Made by a program: the position numbers and the translations under genes. Positions 11,935 through 22,865 of a DNA stretch of 64,000 bases are shown here, one piece after another (positions within the stretch are counted from its first letter, which is position 1; each line of letters starts with the position of its first letter). The DNA is from Malaya genurostris. Its lineage: Eukaryota; Arthropoda; Insecta; Diptera; Culicidae. The notes below the pieces were generated by a model. That model did not search any database, was not told the origin of the DNA, and was given only the letters and a program-made list of their open reading frames with translations. Where the stretch lies: positions 156,739,080-156,803,079 of the forward strand of contig NC_080572.1 in the NCBI RefSeq assembly GCF_030247185.1, given 5' to 3'.

Positions 11935-12270
11935 ATATGAATTTAAAAAAATACTCCTATGATATATATGAACCTATCTATATAAATTTGAAGTGAATAT
12001 AATATGCGCTTCATGAATTCTTCCAATGTATGTTGAGTGGATATCTAGTAATAGTTACAAGGCACGCCAATAAATTTGACTCAGACTGGAAATTTCATTC
12101 GTTATATGACAACCTTGTGGAAATAACGTTAAGAAAAGTTTTATGTTTCAAAAGATTATATATTTGACATGATGTTGAATACACCTTGTAGCTATCATTG
12201 GAAATGCTTATAGTGAAAATCATTAGAATATCATATAATGTGAAGAAGAAAATTTGGCTTTCTGCAGATT
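11935..12270 (+). repeat. fragment of the TA-flanked MITE
   Basis: It matches the right third of the MITE at 6752-7713 ('gaatataatatgcgcttcat', 'gtatgttg', 'aaatttgactcagactggaa', 'tcatataatgtga') and includes the 'gaagaaaatttggct' end, but not the terminal CAGTG. It is truncated and diverged. The rest of 11640-12540 shows no gene. Confidence 0.6.
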
Positions 12271-13230
12271 AATCTGTATTTTACTGATTTTTTAGATAAA
12301 TTTCTGTAACACCTGGGTATCATTCGTGAGCAAAACAAAGGTTTCGGCACTATCAAGCGCCCAGGCGGAAATACATTGTCATTATGTTTTCTCTAGATGA
12401 TAAAATACTTTTAGAGGCGTATTGCCAGTTTGTGATCCCTTCCGGAAATATGTGGCTGTTTTTTAATCAGTGCCGCATATTAAGAATCTATGAAACACAG
12501 ATTAATCTTTTGAACCTTGCATCTCTGCTAATTACTACAATAAACACACCCTGGTGGCACGCAGGATGTAAAATACATTTGTGGCGTTTGGCGACAGTTT
12601 TGGTTGGGGCAGCAGGGACTATGCCTAAGGGCTTGACGACCCCTCCCCCGGCAACTGCGAGTTGTAGGGCTTGCCTAGGATGCGGTATGGTTTGGCATTG
12701 GGCTCTGCTAATCCTCTACAAAAAGCTGCATGTATCCGCAAGCAAGTCCTACTAAAGCGATCGTGTGCCGCTCAAAGTGCACAAGCCCAGCGGGAGTGCC
12801 GACTCGGCACGTTAGGACTAACGCCAGTGAGGTCCTAACTATGGCATACTGGCTACCATACCATCCATGGATACGATACGGTAGATCGGAATATATAGAG
12901 AAACTAGGGCTGACAGCTGCGGTATTCTACTCCTTCAGTAAAGCAGGGTGGAACCGGCTTGAAATGGCGAGTAGGCTAATGCCGCAGCTGCCTTCCGTCC
13001 CATAAAACCGTGGCAGGCCTTTTGGCACGCCGTCTCACTTTCAGCCACCTGGTTGGGATGACTGGATGGAAGTAGGTTCAGATGCCCTTTTCCTGGTTTG
13101 CGCTGATCCGGCTCTGAGCGTAAAGCCAAGCCTCGCATGGCCTCACTGCACCGCATAGGTAACCATGGGATCATGATAGCGACTACTTTCGGCTGGGTTT
13201 GACGGTAGCCATAAGGGGGACCCATATAAA

Positions 13231-14655
13231 ATGAGTTTTACATCAACAACATCGGCGTCGAGTAAGGAGGTAAACCCTTTCGCAAGAGGGGGTTTGAGGA
13301 GGTCTCCATCCAGAACGGGTGCGGGAGAGGAGAGTGAGGCGGTAGCTGAGAGGACGAGCGACAGCAATGTCCATGTCAAACCAGTGGACCAGCCTGAGTA
13401 CCAGGAGCAAGCGAAGGAAGTAGTCAAGCCCAGTATGACAGCGGTCATAGAACAACTCGATGCGATTATTGAATTCGCGCAGGAGAAATCCAACATTAGC
13501 AAGGAGCTGAAGATAAACTTGCTGAAGCTATGTAAGGCCGTGAACGTAGCTAAAAGGGACCAAGAGGCGTTGATAGCGCGGCTAGAGGGTGGCAGAAAGT
13601 CGGAGAAGTGTTCTCAAACAGAACCCTTCACCTTCGATACCGATAAAAAACAGGAGGCGGTCGACTATGCGCTCCGGCTCACGATTGAGCGGAACAAACA
13701 GCGCCCGAAACGCGCCAGGGATTCTCCAGGAAGTAAACGCCTGACTCCCAAGGCCAAAAGGAGCAAAGACCATGGCGGAAATGATGGGGCGAAGGAACGT
13801 GGCGAGGGGCTCAACCCAAACCTCGGCACTCGACCCCCGGATCCGAGTCAAGTAAGCGAACCCGGCGAGAATCCATGGGTGAAGGTCGCCAAGAAGAAAA
13901 GGGTCCCAAAAGATGCTGGGCCCACTCCCGCGAGGAGGGCTAGGGACAAATGTGAGGCTTTGTTGGTTAAGGCCGACAAAGAAAAGTACGCCGATGTGCT
14001 CAAGGCCATGCGAAGGGAGGCAAAGCTAGCCGAGCTTGGTAAAGAGGTTCGCAGCACCCGTCGTACGAAGACGGGCGAGATGCTGCTCCAGCTTAAAAAG
14101 GGAGCTCAGGTGGACGGAACGGAGCTTGTTGCGCTTACCCAACAACTCCTGGGCGCAACGGCCGAAGTTAGAGTCCTGCGTAACGAGGTTGCACTCCAGT
14201 GCAAACGGTTGGATGAAATCGCCACTGCAGAAGAACTGGCTATGGCCATCAAGGAGCAAGGAGGTGCGGATGTCCCACAGGAATCCATCCGTTCGAGAAA
14301 AGGACCACAGGGCACCCAGATAGCTACATTTAAGCTATCGGCCACGGATGCTAATAAGGTCCTCAAAGTGGGCAGGCTAAAGGTCGGATGGTCGGTATGC
14401 CCAGTGACCGCTTACCAACCGCCGGTGGTTGACATGTGCTTCAGGTGTTTCGAACCTGGCCACAAGTCGTGGAACTGCAAAGGCCCAGACCGAAGCAACC
14501 TCTGCAAGCGTTGCGGCGGCGAGGGGCACAAGGCGTATGCATGCGAAAGAACGCCACGTTGCATGCTATGCGCGAGCAAGAAGAAGGCCACAAACCACGT
14601 CATGGGCGGACCCACTTGTTCAACAAGTGGAGGGAGTAAAACAACATGCAAGTAG
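13231..14655 (+). CDS. R1-type ORF1 (Gag-like nucleic-acid-binding protein)
   Basis: This is an open frame of 474 codons. The first half is charged and low in complexity, with a Lys/Arg-rich nuclear-targeting-like region around residues 155-185 ('RPKRARDSPGSKRLTPKAKR'). The C-terminus carries CCHC zinc knuckles: 'CFRCFEPGHKSWNC' and 'CKRCGGEGHKAYAC', followed by 'CMLCASKKKATNH'. This is the standard ORF1 arrangement of R1/TRAS/SART-type elements; such proteins coat element RNA. It is the only long retroelement frame in the window without an obvious break. The length is typical. Whether it is expressed cannot be judged. Confidence 0.85.
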   Translation: MSFTSTTSASSKEVNPFARGGLRRSPSRTGAGEESEAVAERTSDSNVHVKPVDQPEYQEQAKEVVKPSMTAVIEQLDAIIEFAQEKSNISKELKINLLKLCKAVNVAKRDQEALIARLEGGRKSEKCSQTEPFTFDTDKKQEAVDYALRLTIERNKQRPKRARDSPGSKRLTPKAKRSKDHGGNDGAKERGEGLNPNLGTRPPDPSQVSEPGENPWVKVAKKKRVPKDAGPTPARRARDKCEALLVKADKEKYADVLKAMRREAKLAELGKEVRSTRRTKTGEMLLQLKKGAQVDGTELVALTQQLLGATAEVRVLRNEVALQCKRLDEIATAEELAMAIKEQGGADVPQESIRSRKGPQGTQIATFKLSATDANKVLKVGRLKVGWSVCPVTAYQPPVVDMCFRCFEPGHKSWNCKGPDRSNLCKRCGGEGHKAYACERTPRCMLCASKKKATNHVMGGPTCSTSGGSKTTCK

Positions 14656-15783
14656 TACAGCTGAACCTAAATCACTGTGCAGCTGGCCAGCAATCGCTGC
14701 ACCAGTCAGTGACGGAATGGGACATTGATGTCACGATTCTCTCGGATCCCTATCACACACCGGTAGATAACGGGAACTGGGTATCGGACGAATCCAAGAC
14801 GGTGGCGATCTTGACGACTGGTCGATACCCAGTGCAAGAGGTGGTGAAAACACAAGCGGAGGGAGTAGCCATAGCTAAGGTAAACGGAGTTTACTATTGT
14901 AGATGCTACGCTCCACCGAGATGGTCAATAGACCAGTTCACCCGGATGGTCGACATGTTGACCGCAGACCTGGTGGGTCGGAAGCCGGTGGTGATAGCCA
15001 GAGACTTCAACGACTTGGGGCAGACGCTTCACCAATAGGAGATGACAGACGTTACTGGAGGCCCTCGCCAAGTTTGACGTCGTGTTAGCGAATGATGGAC
15101 TGAAAAGTACCTTCCAGCGGAACGGAGTCGAGTCGTTTATCGACCTGACTTTCTGTAGTCCCGGCCTGGCTGGAGATCTTAATTGGAGAGTTGATGGTGG
15201 CTACACCCATAGCGACCATCTAGCCATTCGCTACACGATCGGCCAATTGGCGAGAAGCACAAGGAGGAGTAATACTCCCAAAACTCTAGCGCGGAAGGTG
15301 ACTAACTTCGACCGCGAAACGTTTTGCGCTGCCCTTGAATTGGAGGAGCACAACGCGAACCTGAGAGGGGACGAGTTGGTCACTATCTTGTCACGGGCGT
15401 GTGACGCGACGATGCCTAGAAAGGCTCAACCGAGGATCAACAGACCACCGGTCTACTGGTGGAACGAGCAAATTGCACGCCTTCGCGCATCTTGCCTCAG
15501 ATCTAGAAGAAGGATGCAAAGAGCTCGATCAGCGGAGATGAGGATGGAGAGGAATACGGCGTTCGAAACGGCGAAGCTAGCACTAACCAAGGCCATCAGC
15601 GCAAGCAAAAGAGCCTGTTTCGACCAGCTATGCGAGGGAGCCAACTCCAACCCATGGGGCGATGCCTACAGGATGGTAATGGCCAAAACGAGGGGGGCGC
15701 TAGCACCCCCTGAACGTAGTCCGGCGAGGTTGAAGGAAAGCATAACGGTTCTCTTTCCCCATCACGACACGTCCCCCTGGTAG
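14646..15783 (+). pseudogene. R1-type ORF2, endonuclease part (frameshifted)
   Basis: The 5' frame starts MQVVQLNLNHC and includes 'VTILSDPYHTP' and 'VVIARDFNDLG', where the family has a GDFNAW-type catalytic loop. The frame breaks at about 15030, and a deletion removes part of that loop. The second frame (15082-15783) gives 'DVVLANDGLKSTFQ', 'SFIDLTFCSP' and 'THSDHLAIRYTI', the last two being the Asp and SDH endonuclease motifs. The N of the DFN motif is intact but the flanking Gly is Arg. An in-frame TAG at 15781-15783 ends this piece, and the same frame continues into RT. Confidence 0.85.
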
Positions 15784-16770
15784 CCAGCTCCGCTACCAGC
15801 GAACGAAGTTGAAAAGGTGACGAACGAGGAGTTGCTCACTGCGACGAGATCGCTCGATACAAAGAAAGCCCCGGGGCCAGACGGTATCCCGAACGTGTCT
15901 CTAAAGGCGGCTATAATGCCAAAACCGGACATGTTCAGGGAGGTCATACAGAGATGTCTGGACGAGCGTATGTTCCCAGACATTTGGAAAAGGCAAAGGT
16001 TAGTACTATTACTGAAACCTGGGAAACCCCCAGGGGATCCATCGGCGTATAGACCAATCTGTCTGATCGACACTGTGGGTAAGCTCCTTGAGAAAATCAT
16101 CCTCAACAGGCTAGCCCCCTTCATAGAGGAGGCAGGAGGACTGTCCAGCCAACAGTACGGGTTTCGCAGAGGCAGGTCGACGGCGGACGCCATAACATCG
16201 GTGGTAACCACGGCGGAGGTAGCTATACAGCGCAAACGACGAGGAATCCGCTACTGTGCGGTAGTAACGCTAGACGTTAAGAACGCGTTCAATAGTGCTT
16301 GCTGGGCAGACATTGCCGATTTCCTACTTCGACTTGGAGTACCGGAAGGGCTGTACAAGATTCTGGAAAGCTACTTCCAGAACCGAGTATTGCTCTACGA
16401 GATCGACGAAGGCACACGTAGCAATCTAATCACGGCTGGAGTACCACAGGGATCTATCTTGGGCCCGATCCTGTGGAATATAATGTACGATGGAGTACTG
16501 AGGTTGAGGCTCTCTCCGGGTGTCAAGATAGTCGGGTTCGCGGACGACGTCACGCTGACAGTCTACGGCGAATCCATCGAAGAGGTCGAACTGAGTGCAT
16601 CACACTCAATCTGCTTGGTGGAGGACTGGCTGCGTAGCAGAAAACTGCAACTCGCGCACCACAAAACAGAGGTGATGGTGGTAAACAACCGCAAATCGGA
16701 ACAGGAGGCGCTGGTACATGCCGGAGATTGCGTGATCCCCTCCAAGAGATCGCGGCGCTCTCCCGTTTGA
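15784..16770 (+). pseudogene. R1-type ORF2, reverse transcriptase part
   Basis: The RT blocks are complete: 'KKAPGPDGIPN', 'LLLKPGKPPGDPSAYRPICL', 'QQYGFRRGRSTADAI', 'VVTLDVKNAFNSACW', 'GVPQGSILGPILWN' and 'GFADDVTLTVYG' (catalytic FADD), then 'HKTEVMVVN'. It follows the nonsense codon at 15781 in the same frame. At about 16735 there is a frameshift with loss of the 'LGV.iD..l.F..H' block. The 'DVKNAFNSACW' motif is the usual R1-clade signature. Confidence 0.9.
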
Positions 16771-17165
16771 TGGCCAACAGCTCGCCTGTGCGCTCCAGTA
16801 AACGAAGGTTACTGGCAGGAGTGGAAGTTTCGATCCTCAGGTACGGCAGCCCGGTACGGGCGTCGGCACTGAATGTGGAACGCAACGCACAGATGCTGGA
16901 GAGTACGCATAGACTGATGTGTCTTCGCGTAATCAGTGCATACCGCATGGTATCGAGGGATGCGGCCTGCGTGATTGCAAGTATGATGCCTATCGGTCTG
17001 ATAGTGAAGGAAGACGCGGAGCGCTATAGCATGCGAGGAGACAGGAACGCCCGTAGGGCCTCCAAAGCCGCTTCTCTACGCAGATGGCAACAAGAGTGGG
17101 ACAGCTCAACCAAGGGCAGGTGGACACATCGGCTCATACCTCATCGTCGGGGACTAGACGAGTAG
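16728..17165 (+). pseudogene. R1-type ORF2, C-terminal part (truncated)
   Basis: The frame contains 'AALSRLMANSSPVRSSKRRL', 'SILRYGSPV' and 'TKGRWTHRLIP', the region after RT in R1 elements. It stops soon after 'WTHRLIP'. The usual C-terminal part with a CCHC motif (C..C...H....C) is absent, because the sequence runs directly into the 3' repeat array. Confidence 0.8.
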
Positions 17166-17640
17166 TACGTAAAACTGCTAGGATCGTCGGGGCGCCAGTG
17201 AACCGGAAGCTATCCTCCAACCGGAATCACGGGATCGACCCAGGCATCCTCTCGGTCGGGCGTTGACGGGTATCGAAAGCGTCGGTTTCGGGAGGGCCTT
17301 TTTCGTCGGGGAACTCTCCGCCGGTGTAGGCTAGATCCTTCGGCGGGGGCTAGTCGAGTAGCCGCCACAACACCGATTCGAGTCGTCGAGGCGCCAGAGA
17401 ACCGGAAGCCATGCTCCAACCGGAATCGCGGGACCGACCTCGGCACTCCATCGGGTGTCCCGTGTGGTGTAAGAGACTCGGTGTCGGGAGATTTTCCTTC
17501 GCCGGGGAAATCTCCGTCGGAGTAGTCTAGATTCTTTGTCGGGGACTAGACGAGTAAATCGTGGCGTAATACCGCTAGGATCGTCAGGGCGCCAGTGAAT
17601 CAAAGTTACCCTCCAGCCGGCATCACTGGACCGACCTCGT
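17140..17640 (+). repeat. 3' UTR tandem repeats of the R1 element
   Basis: Three units of about 197-200 bp begin at roughly 17148, 17345 and 17540. Each has 'gtcggggactagacgagta' or a variant, then 'ggcgccagtgaaccggaagc' and 'ggaatcacgggatcgacc' variants. GC-rich. Similar arrays are known in 3' UTRs of mosquito R1-type elements. Confidence 0.8.
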
Positions 17641-18529
17641 CATCCAACTAGTCGATCCCTCGAGAGCAGCATGCTGATCCCCATTTTGCATCAATCTGGG
17701 GAGGGTGCTGTGAGCACCAATAGCCTTCCACCCCGAAGTAATACCTAGCGGTGGTGCCGGGGAGGTAGGGTTGGAGATCCAAGGTGTTTTAGTGGGTAGT
17801 TCCAATCAACAGTTGGGTAGTCCTGTGGAGAGTCCCACACTCCGTGCGTAAATGCATTTCACCTTGTAAAAAGTACGGGTGTGTAATGTCAGAGACATAA
17901 CTGGATGTCGCGAATACGAATATGACACGCTTTATTTATGCTTCCGAATTCGAATTGGTAATTGATCGATTGTTTGAATTGTGCAACTTTCCCCTCTTTC
18001 ATTACTAGAAATTTAAACGATGTGCCTGGACTAAATTACATATTAGTTACATTAAACATTCTGAAACGCAATTAAATGTTATGAAATAAGCAGTATAGTT
18101 CATTATAATAAAAAATGGTGGCTTTGAAAAGAACTTTTTATGAAAGCGTTCGTGATGAAAAGTGACTCTGAATTCTAAACCCATATTCCGGAACTAAGCT
18201 CTGAAACTTGAAGACCGCCATGACTACCAGAATGAGTTGTATAGAGTACAGTAAAGTAAATTTCCGCATAATTCATTACGAGTATTATTATGGTTCTAAA
18301 AAGAACCGAATAGAAGAAGTCTGGAATAAAGAACTGGACCCTGAGTTCAAGAACTAAATTTAGAACCAATAACAGACTCAGAATCCAGTTTGAATTCTAG
18401 AACTGCAATTTCGAAACTGAAATTAGTTCCGGAATACAGTTTCAGCACGCAGGCTCTGAATACTAAACCTATATTGCGGAACTAATATCTGAAATTTGAA
18501 CTTCTCGTTACGACTACCGAAAAGCAAAT

Positions 18530-19135
18530 AAGAGTTGCTACCTGAGCGTTTGAGGTTTTAACCACGCAAAAGGTGCACTCTCCGTCGCTGCTGGTTGATG
18601 GTTTAACTCTCGCAATGACAGTCTTCTCGCCTTGATGGCCAGCAAGCGGATTATAGTTGCTACCTGAGCGTTTGAGGTTTTAACCACGCAAAAGGTGCAC
18701 TCTCCGTCGCTGCTGGTTGATGGTTTAACTCTCGCGATGGCAGTCTTCTCGCCTTGATGGCCAGCAAGCGAATGAGAGTTGCTACCTGAGCGTTTGAGGT
18801 TTTAACCACGCAAAAGGTGCACTCTCCGTCGCTGCTGGTTGATGGTTTAACTCTCGCAATGGCAGTCTTCTCGCCTTGATGGCCAGCAAGCGAATGATAG
18901 TTGCTACCTGAGCGTTTGAGGTTTTAACCACGCAAAAGGTGCATTCTCCGTCACTGCTGGTTGATGGTTTAACTCTCGCGGTGGCAGTCTTCTCGCCTTG
19001 ATGGCCAGCAAGCGAATGAGAGTTGCGACCTGAGCGTTTGAGGTTTTAACCACGCAAAAGGTTCACTCTCCGTCGCTGCTGGTTGATGGTTCAACTCCCA
19101 CGACGTCTGCTTCCACCGAACGCACGAAAAGAAAT
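18530..19135 (-). repeat. 121-bp minisatellite, about five units
   Basis: Units start near 18530, 18653, 18774, 18896 and 19017. Each contains 'gcgtttgaggttttaaccac', 'ctctccgtcgctgctggttg' and 'cttctcgccttgatggccag'. Copies A and D of family G carry about one unit, so the count varies between copies. Non-coding by appearance; the open frame crossing it is only 67 codons. Confidence 0.9.
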
Positions 19136-19158
19136 GATCGATTTTCGACCACGGTTTC

Positions 19159-19167
19159 CCTTTTATA
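19159..19167 (-). promoter_or_regulatory. TATA-type core promoter in family G copy B
   Basis: On the minus strand 'gaatgcgTATAAAAGGgaaa' is followed 20-60 nt downstream by 'gaaaatcgatcatttctttt', a segment conserved in copies A and D. Transcription from here would run through the minisatellite toward the left end. Inference from sequence only. Confidence 0.45.
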
Positions 19168-19479
19168 CGCATTCAGTTGAAGATATGTGCCTGACTGCCT
19201 CAAAATCGTCGTCCTTGCGCGAAAAATCCAAGCGAAAGTAAAGAGTTTTCCGCATTATTTTCAAATTTTGAGAAAACTTAATTTTTGAGTTGTTTGTAGT
19301 TATCTCACATTGTTCAAAATATTATCCTAAATTCCTGATCATATTTTTGATGAAATGGTGAAAGAATTATGTTGCTACCATTAATACAAGTCGAGATATT
19401 CACGATTAAGTTCTGCCCATTCTTCCATATGGCTAATTTTGAAAAGGCACCCCATAGTAAAGTAAGTCGTATTCACGAC

Positions 19480-20585
19480 AAAAAAAAGACAGTTTTGGTT
19501 GTGTTGGTAATTTTCTCACGAAATTAAGTATTAGGCTCTCTGACAGCTCACTTACAACCACAAATGTAAATGAGATTGGTTTGTTTTCATCAGGAAACGC
19601 ATGCATTAAACACGATTCAGACGATCAATCAACTTCCGTCGACGTCCAGATTATTTTTATAATTTTTTTCAGCCGAATATTACTCACGTATCCAACGTTA
19701 AAATGTTCCGTGAACTTGACGTAGTGTCCTTTCATATGAATTGCTTACAATTAATGTTGTTGCTCCGCAATCGTTCCATGCAGGTGATAGTCGCTTGATG
19801 CTACGTGTGAATCGCTTTTACAAATCGTTTTGTTTTCATCAGGAAACGTGTTGGGCACCCATTTTTCAGTAGAGCCGCCGTTCATTTTTCACCGGGCATA
19901 GAAACCTCAATTGGCTTGAAGCCGAAAATTTTGGTTCTTTGGTTCTAGTTCGCTGTCAAATGCTGTGTTTTAGCAGTTTTCACACGATCACATTTTTCTT
20001 CATGGGGTTGCACCAACATAAGGAAACGATTTCGATGCAATATAATCAAACTATAATAAACCACAATTTCTTTTTCTTATTTAAAAAGAGGTCAAATTAC
20101 TTGTTTTATAGAGAATACTAGACTAGAGCTATATTTATATTGGGTTTGAAGAAATTAACTTTTGACACCAGTGTGGCTTGATTGTATGGTATGAACGTAG
20201 CTTGACATATTGTTGACAACAACGCCACCAAAACAAAATGCGTCGGTTTCAGGAACCAGCTTCCATAGCAGGGGGGTGAATAAACATCGCTCGCACTTGT
20301 ATACGCAGAGAAAAAAATGTGAAACTAACTAGGGCTTTTCACAACGATTCATTTCATAAAAATAGTGATAACAGGAAATCGAATTCAATACTGTGAATAA
20401 TGTTCCTTACAACAACAAAACAAGATATTTTTTTATTTTCTTATGGGTTAGTTTGCTACTATAAACTTGTCTATTTGATCTGTTCCACTCATTATTATTT
20501 AAATTTCAAACTGGCCAAATTTTTCGACGTATATGAGATGAAATATGTAGTAACAGAGATTTACGGAAATCTCCGTAGATTGTTA
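19480..20585. other. AT-rich spacer, no gene seen
   Basis: It contains two copies of 'tttgttttcatcaggaaacg' (19586 and 19833 areas) and, at 20250-20580, a repeat related to 6380-6750. No open frame resembles a known protein. Confidence 0.5.
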
Positions 20586-21275
20586 TCGTGAATACGACTT
20601 ACTTTACTATGGGGCGCCTTTTTAAAATTTACCCTGCTCAAGAATGTACTGAATCGTGAATATCTCTTGTTGTGCTTAACCCAACAACTTAAACTTTTCT
20701 GTACGCTATCGGAAACATGATCAACAATTTGTGATAAAATTTTCAGTAGTATTCCCTTACAACAAAAAACTCAAAATTATAGTTTTCTAAAATGTTTGGT
20801 TTCAACGAGTATTAAAGAGCAAAAATTAAGGCGCTTGTTTGTCTTTCTCGTACTCGGACGACGGTTTTGATACAGTGAGCGACATTGCATTTGCGGATTA
20901 CCAATTGGTTAGGTATAAAAGCTAAAAATTGACATTGTTTCATTCATTCTAGCATGCGCAGCTGACTTTTAATATCAGTATATTGATTATTAGAAAACTT
21001 GTTAACATTATTGTAATTCGTACTGTGTGTACTTCTGCAGGTGACCAATGTTTTACTTTTTTTTACCTTTCATAGAAATTTTTGTGTTAGAATAAGTGCG
21101 ACGTGAATTCGTCGTATTATAGTGTATATACGTTATAATTATAGAAGTAAAGAAATGAAACCTTGTACAATTCACACAATATATCAACCTATGAAAACGA
21201 TTTAGATTTTCTAAAGTGTGAAGTTTTATTCATATTCACGACATCCAGTTATGTCTCTGACATTACCCACCCACT
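20586..21275 (-). mobile_element. family G copy C (short)
   Basis: Read on the minus strand, the left end is at 21275 (gtgggtgggtaatgtcagag, 'ataactggatgtcgtgaata') and the right end at 20586 ('aaagtaagtcgtattcacga'). It is only about 690 bp and lacks minisatellite and histone cargo. It is the most compact copy with both ends, and a possible minimal form. Confidence 0.75.
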
Positions 21276-22030
21276 TTTTTTTCTTCGGAAATTTGAATTT
21301 ATCAACGGAGAACCAGGAAAACTAGTCTAGTCTGACACCGCGAAAGTTTCCGAGTAAAATGTTAATCTACGGAAATGACACAACTACTACCTGTCTTCGC
21401 TATGTAGTAATAATTTCTAATTATGATTATAATTTGGAATTTGGCGCGACAAATAAAACAATGACAATGACGATAACTTCGTTTCGGTCTAGAAATTGTC
21501 ACTAAACCAAGGAAAACGTGAACCTATGAGAAATAAACGATATAAAGCTTATTTTCTACGGTCCAAAAACGCTAAGAGAATGATAGATTTTATATTTACG
21601 TCTGCCGTGTTGATATGAAATGTAGGCGAATGAAATTAATAGGACCAAATATCCAGAAAAAACAGTGATAAGCGTTAACAGTAGCTCGTAGCGAGATGCG
21701 TACTAATATGTGCCGCGCACTATTACTCGCCTTTCCCCTAGGGTGCTCAATGTGATTTTCTGTAGTTTGCAGATCATGAAGTCTGTAAAAAAATAAACCC
21801 TTGATAGTCGCATAAATGATTTGCTGAATTTGATTCAAGTCCGACTACCGGTAAATTTTTTTCAAAATTAAAATTGTCATGTAGAATCATAAAAAAATTG
21901 TAGGTCATATTATTATATGGTTGAATGAACCGAATGTCACTATGCCGATTTCCAGCTTTCAGTTCCGGATGTACAGGTTCCGTCATGTAACTTTTTTGTT
22001 AAACATGCAATAATAAACAAACGGTTCATC
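21276..22030. other. no gene recognised
   Basis: Unique-looking AT-rich DNA between family G copy C and the transposase relic. Small open frames (80 and 70 codons) show no family resemblance. Confidence 0.4.
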
Positions 22031-22076
22031 TGATTTCAGAATTTATTTTTTCATATTAAAGTACAATCCTTCCGGT

Positions 22077-22750
22077 TAATTGTGAAATATAATTTCATTC
22101 AAATGGCTGGCCTTGCAGTACGTCATACGGTCGGTCCAGTTTTTAGTACATTATCGTTTGTATGCAGCTTTATTCCAGCTATGGCTGCACGAATGTTATC
22201 CTTCAAGGCTTGAATTATCTCTAACTTGTCCACATAACCCTTATCTTTGACAGCCCCCAAAGATAATAGTTTATCGGCGTCAAATCATAGCTCCGAGGCG
22301 ACCAAACGACATCCGAATTTCGACTGATAATTCGATCTTCGAAGACTGTGCGATAAGATCGATCGTAGCGTTGGCTGTGTGGCACGGAGCGCCGTCTTGT
22401 TGGAACCAAATGGTGTCCAAATCTTCTTCTTCAAGTAACGGGAAGAACCAATCGCTCGCCATTGACCGTGGCGGCGGCTCCTGCCTCATTTTCGATGGAA
22501 AATGGCCCAATGGTGCCGCCAGACCAAAATCCGCACTAAACCGTCGCTCTCTGAGGATGCATCGGCTTCTCCATGATAACGTGCGGGTTTTCCGTCCCCC
22601 AGATGCGACAATTTTGCTTACCCGCCGAGATGAAAATGTGCCTCATTCGAGAAGATGATTTTTTGGCAAAAATCGACGTCTTCTTCAAGCTGATTTCCAA
22701 AGTAAAACTGCACTATTTTCACGCGTTCCTCAAGCGTATACACAACCATT
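22077..22750 (-). pseudogene. Tc1/mariner-superfamily transposase relic, internally deleted
   Basis: On the minus strand the N-terminus 'MVVYTLEERVKIVQFYFGN' (helix-turn-helix start) is fused directly to the catalytic region: 'QKIIFSNEAHF', 'CRIWGTENPHVIMEKPMHPQ', 'IWFQQDGAPCHTANATIDL', 'RSYDLTPINYYLWG', and an end at 'HLNEIIFHN'. The first catalytic Asp (FSDE) is Asn here. About 130 residues between HTH and catalytic core are missing, and several frameshifts and stops are present. Spacing between the second and third acidic residues is about 36-37. Flanking sequence at 22030-22076 and 22751-22865 probably belongs to the element; the termini were not resolved. Confidence 0.85.
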
Positions 22751-22865
22751 TTCGTTCAGCGGAAGGTTAAAACTAAGTTTCTGTCAAATCAGAAGTGACA
22801 TTAAGGTTACCAATATCGAAATAACCGCTAGTTAAAAAAAATTAGATGGCGGACTCTGTACAATA

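Larger units (their letters stand above)
12545..17872 (+). mobile_element. R1-clade non-LTR retrotransposon (degenerate)
   Basis: The order is 5' UTR (12545-13230), ORF1 (13231-14655), ORF2 (overlapping start at 14646, broken to 17165) and a 3' UTR with about 200-bp tandem repeats (17140-17640), ending near 17872 in 'catttcaccttgtaaaaa'. ORF1 and ORF2 overlap by 10 nt in different frames, as in R1 elements. The 5' boundary is estimated from the start of GC-richer sequence. The 3' end touches the left end of family G copy B. Confidence 0.8.
17873..19479 (+). mobile_element. family G copy B (carries 121-bp minisatellite)
   Basis: The left end is GTACGGGTGTGTAATGTCAG with the inverted repeat gtcgcgaatacga at about 17908. 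The right end is 'ccatagtaaagtaagtcgt' followed by attcacgac. In between are 'ttagttacattaaaca' (shared with copy E), about five 121-bp units and a TATA-type promoter on the minus strand. It has no protein frame that I can support. The left end abuts the poly(A) of the R1 element and the right end runs into an A-run. Confidence 0.75.

Noticed and set aside
13143..14651. Several minus-strand frames over the R1 ORF1
   Set aside because: Shadows of a GC-rich real frame.
18530..19135. Array resembling a CRISPR because of regular spacing
   Set aside because: The whole 121-bp unit is repeated, with no unique spacers, in a eukaryotic repeat.
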